From assembly GCF_000518665.1 (NCBI RefSeq), contig NZ_JAEA01000012.1, positions 123,536 to 187,535 on the forward strand: a stretch of DNA of 64,000 nucleotides, given 5' to 3'. The position numbers and the translations under genes are program-made. Shown here piece after piece: positions 62,079 to 64,000 of this stretch; the stretch's first letter is position 1, and each line of letters starts with the position of its first letter. Under the pieces are notes generated by a model. It made no database searches, was not told where the DNA came from, and worked only from the letters and a program-made list of their open reading frames with translations. Source of the stretch: Microvirga flocculans ATCC BAA-817 (GTDB taxonomy: Bacteria > Pseudomonadota > Alphaproteobacteria > Rhizobiales > Beijerinckiaceae).

Positions 62079-62885
62079 ATGGCGCTTTATGGCATGGAAC
62101 CCTTCGTCGAACTTCACGACGTGACTCACGTTTATGCCCGGGCCGAGGACAGCCTCCCGGCCGTCAGGAGCCTGACCCTGAAGGTGAACGAGGGCGAGTT
62201 CGCCGCCATCGTCGGGCCCTCCGGCTGCGGCAAGTCCACCCTCATGAAGCTCGCCACCGGATTGCAGTTTCCCGTCGAGGGAAAGGTCATCGTCGGCGGC
62301 AGGAAGGTCGCAGCCCCTGTGAAGCTCGCGGGCATGGCCTTCCAGAACCCGACCATGCTGCCCTGGCGCACTACCCTCGACAACATTCTCCTGCCCCTCG
62401 AAATCGTCGAACCTCATCGCTCGCGGCTGCGCCGGCACAAGGCGGAGTACGTGGCCAAGGCCGAAGGCCTGCTCGCTCAGGTGGGGTTGAAGGGCCAGGG
62501 GCACAGGTTTCCCTGGCAGCTTTCCGGTGGCATGCAGCAGCGCGTCTCCCTGTGCCGCGCGCTCATCCACGAGCCCAAGCTCCTCATGCTCGACGAGCCC
62601 TTCGGCGCCCTCGACAGTTTCACCCGCGAGGAATTGTGGTGCGTGATGCGCGACCTGCATGCGGCGCAGAAGGTCACGATCGTTCTCGTCACGCACGACC
62701 TGCGCGAGGCGGCGTTCCTCGCCGACCGCATCTTCTGCATGAGCGCGCGCCCCGGGCGCATCGTCGCCGAGCGAGAAGTGGGGTTCCCGCGACCGCGCGA
62801 TCTCGACATCACCTACACGCCCGAATTCGCGGCGCTCGTCCACGAGTTGCGCGGGCATATCGCGCAGGCGCGCCAGGCGGTGTGA
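62079..62885 (+). CDS. ABC transporter ATP-binding protein (SsuB/TauB type)
   Basis: About 268 residues. Walker A is VGPSGCGKSTLMKL, the Q loop lies in AFQNPTMLPWR, the signature is LSGGMQQRVSLCRAL, Walker B is LLMLDEPFGALDS and the switch His is in VLVTHDLREA. The NPTMLPWRT and FGALDSFTRE segments are typical of nitrate/sulfonate/taurine ATPases. An earlier in-frame codon at 62055 would lie inside the terminator hairpin, so the ATG at 62079 (or 62094) is preferred. Confidence 0.92.
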   Translation: MALYGMEPFVELHDVTHVYARAEDSLPAVRSLTLKVNEGEFAAIVGPSGCGKSTLMKLATGLQFPVEGKVIVGGRKVAAPVKLAGMAFQNPTMLPWRTTLDNILLPLEIVEPHRSRLRRHKAEYVAKAEGLLAQVGLKGQGHRFPWQLSGGMQQRVSLCRALIHEPKLLMLDEPFGALDSFTREELWCVMRDLHAAQKVTIVLVTHDLREAAFLADRIFCMSARPGRIVAEREVGFPRPRDLDITYTPEFAALVHELRGHIAQARQAV

Positions 62886-62891
62886 GGCGAC

Positions 62892-63659
62892 ATGAAGACC
62901 AGGAACCAGCTTGTCATGGCCCCCTTCATCTTCACCCTCGGCTTCTTCATCCTGTGGGAGATCCTCTGCCTCGTCCTGAACATTTCGAGCTTCATTCTGC
63001 CCGCGCCCTCCACGATCCTCCAGGCCGTGTGGGAATACCGCAGCCAGCTCACATTCCACGCCATGCACACCCTCTGGATGACGCTGTCGGGTTTCAGCCT
63101 CGCGGTCGGTTTCGGCCTCCTGCTCGGGATGGTTCTGGGTTCATCGCGCCTCATCAATGCGGGCACCTATCCGCTGCTCGTGGGCTTCAACGCGATCCCG
63201 AAGGTCGCCGTGGTGCCGATCCTCGTGTTCTGGTTCGGCGTCGGCTGGGTGCCGCCGGTGATGACGGCGTTCCTGATCTCGTTCTTTCCCATCGTGGTGA
63301 ACGTCGCCACCGGCATCGCAACGGTGGAGCCCGAGATGGAGGACGTGCTGCGCGCCCTCGGCGCCTCGAAGCGCGACATCGTGTTCAAGGTGGGCGTGCC
63401 CCGCGCCATGCCCTATTTCTTCGGAAGCCTGAAAGTGGCGATCACGCTGGCCTATGTGGGCTCCGTCATCGGCGAGCAGAACGCGTCGAATGTGGGCATC
63501 GGCAATCTGCTGACCCGCGCCTCCGCCGCTTTCGAGGTGCCTCTCGTCTGGGCCGCCCTCTTGGTGCTCGCGGTCCTCGGCGTCGCCATGTATGCGCTCA
63601 CGGCCTCCGTGGAGCACTCCGTGACCGGATGGGCGCAGCGCTCGCAGATGGTCGCCTGA
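62892..63659 (+). CDS. ABC transporter permease (SsuC/TauC type)
   Basis: A 255-residue BPD-type permease with about six helices. ILPAPSTILQAVWEYR is the usual opening after TM1, and the ATPase-contact loop is LRALGASKRDIVFKVGVPRAMPYF (in part: LRALGASKRDIVFKVGVP). It begins 7 bases after the ATPase stop and completes the importer. Directly downstream lies the edge of an IS630-type element. Confidence 0.93.
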   Translation: MKTRNQLVMAPFIFTLGFFILWEILCLVLNISSFILPAPSTILQAVWEYRSQLTFHAMHTLWMTLSGFSLAVGFGLLLGMVLGSSRLINAGTYPLLVGFNAIPKVAVVPILVFWFGVGWVPPVMTAFLISFFPIVVNVATGIATVEPEMEDVLRALGASKRDIVFKVGVPRAMPYFFGSLKVAITLAYVGSVIGEQNASNVGIGNLLTRASAAFEVPLVWAALLVLAVLGVAMYALTASVEHSVTGWAQRSQMVA

Positions 63660-63660
63660 T

Positions 63661-64000
63661 CTAGAGCGGCGGTCATTCAAACGAATCCATATCCGGCGGC
63701 GGTAAAGTAGTTGCGGCACGCCTCAGGCTTCACGAGATCGCAGATGTCGCCGATGGCGCGCCAGAGTGCCTCGATGGTTCGGGCTTCGGCTTTGCGCAAG
63801 TGCGCTTTGATCTGCGAGAAGACCTGCTCAATCGGATTCAAGTCCGGACTGTAGGGCGGCAGAAACAGGAGCCACGCGCCACGGGCCCGGACGGCCATCT
63901 CGGCTTTCGCACTCTTGTGTGCCGGAAGATTGTCGAGGATCACGACGTCGCCGTGCGACAGGGTCGGAGCCAGCTGGGTCTCCACATAGGTCTCGAAGAT
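63661..64000 (-). mobile_element. IS630-type insertion sequence, 3' end (cut by window edge)
   Basis: The transposase C-terminus (63677 onward) plus a short non-coding end beginning near CTAGAGCGGCGG at 63660-63671. IS630 elements target TA, and a TA lies at this junction, but the exact terminal repeat cannot be confirmed without the other end. Confidence 0.75.
63677..64000 (-). CDS. IS630 family transposase, C-terminal part
   Basis: Open at the right edge (about 107 codons seen). The DDE catalytic core is visible: the second Asp in [12 protein letters not shown] and the Glu in [19 protein letters not shown], the hallmark of IS630/Tc1-type transposases. The N-terminal half and first Asp are outside the window. 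The frame continues upstream of the GTG at 63985 (residues IFETY), so that codon is not the start. Confidence 0.9.
   Translation of the reverse strand: MFETYVETQLAPTLSHGDVVILDNLPAHKSAKAEMAVRARGAWLLFLPPYSPDLNPIEQVFSQIKAHLRKAEARTIEALWRAIGDICDLVKPEACRNYFTAAGYGFV

Overview
This window reads as a chromosomal segment of a high-GC alphaproteobacterium of the order Hyphomicrobiales (Rhizobiales), most likely Methylobacteriaceae and Microvirga-like. That placement is an inference from gene content and order: sdhCDAB with a nearby zapE and mdh, sucCD-odhAB-lpdA, an F1-only atpHAGDC operon, xerC divergent from priA, and putA divergent from an Lrp-type putR. Nearly all the DNA is single-copy housekeeping or transport sequence. 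Accessory material is limited to a few small islands and part of an IS630-type element at the right edge.

Layout. 1-9.7 kb, mostly minus strand: a truncated HAMP/chemoreceptor N-terminus, trpS, a CDF metal exporter, a two-gene unit joining a FecR-TPR-barrel outer-membrane protein to a CHASE2 adenylate cyclase, and a stand-alone receiver protein. 10-13.2 kb: a glutamine amidotransferase coupled to a GNAT acetyltransferase, an ScfR/RamB-type regulator with a near-perfect operator on its own start codon, and a DUF4170 protein. 13.3-18.6 kb: an osmoprotectant ABC operon in the E. coli yehZYXW order, followed by an amidase. 18.6-25 kb: small membrane and PRC-barrel proteins, a succinate-semialdehyde-type dehydrogenase, an AT-rich gap with two tRNA genes, then yggT, a DUF167 gene, folD and a TM2 gene. 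25-27.6 kb: a relic LysR gene, a BBE-type flavin oxidase and an intact LysR gene.

27.8-45 kb is the TCA-cycle block: sdhCDAB, an AprI-like lipoprotein, zapE, an Nramp-related transporter and a TetR regulator, then mdh, sucC, sucD, odhA, odhB and lpdA. 45-49.5 kb holds tdk, xerC, priA and a histidine phosphatase. 49.7-55 kb is the F1 ATP synthase operon. 55-60.7 kb holds a 2'-5' RNA ligase-like protein, a repeat-rich spacer, putA/putR and a TerC protein. 61-63.7 kb is an NMT1-type ABC importer, followed by the edge of the IS630-type transposase.

The genes combine into central energy metabolism: succinate dehydrogenase, malate dehydrogenase, succinyl-CoA synthetase and 2-oxoglutarate dehydrogenase feed the respiratory chain that drives the ATP synthase, and PutA feeds proline carbon in as glutamate.

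Three things stand out. (1) A perfectly paired class II (long variable arm) tRNA gene at 22610-22694 carries a GUU (Asn) anticodon, U1-A72 and G73 on a Leu-like D arm. (2) Two unrelated orphan ORFs of about 50% GC sit seamlessly inside essential operons, one between sucC and sucD and one between atpD and atpC; the second is flanked by an 8-bp direct repeat. (3) The FecR-TPR-barrel/CHASE2-cyclase pair looks like an envelope-to-cAMP signalling unit. All functional calls come from reading motifs by eye; no database search was possible.
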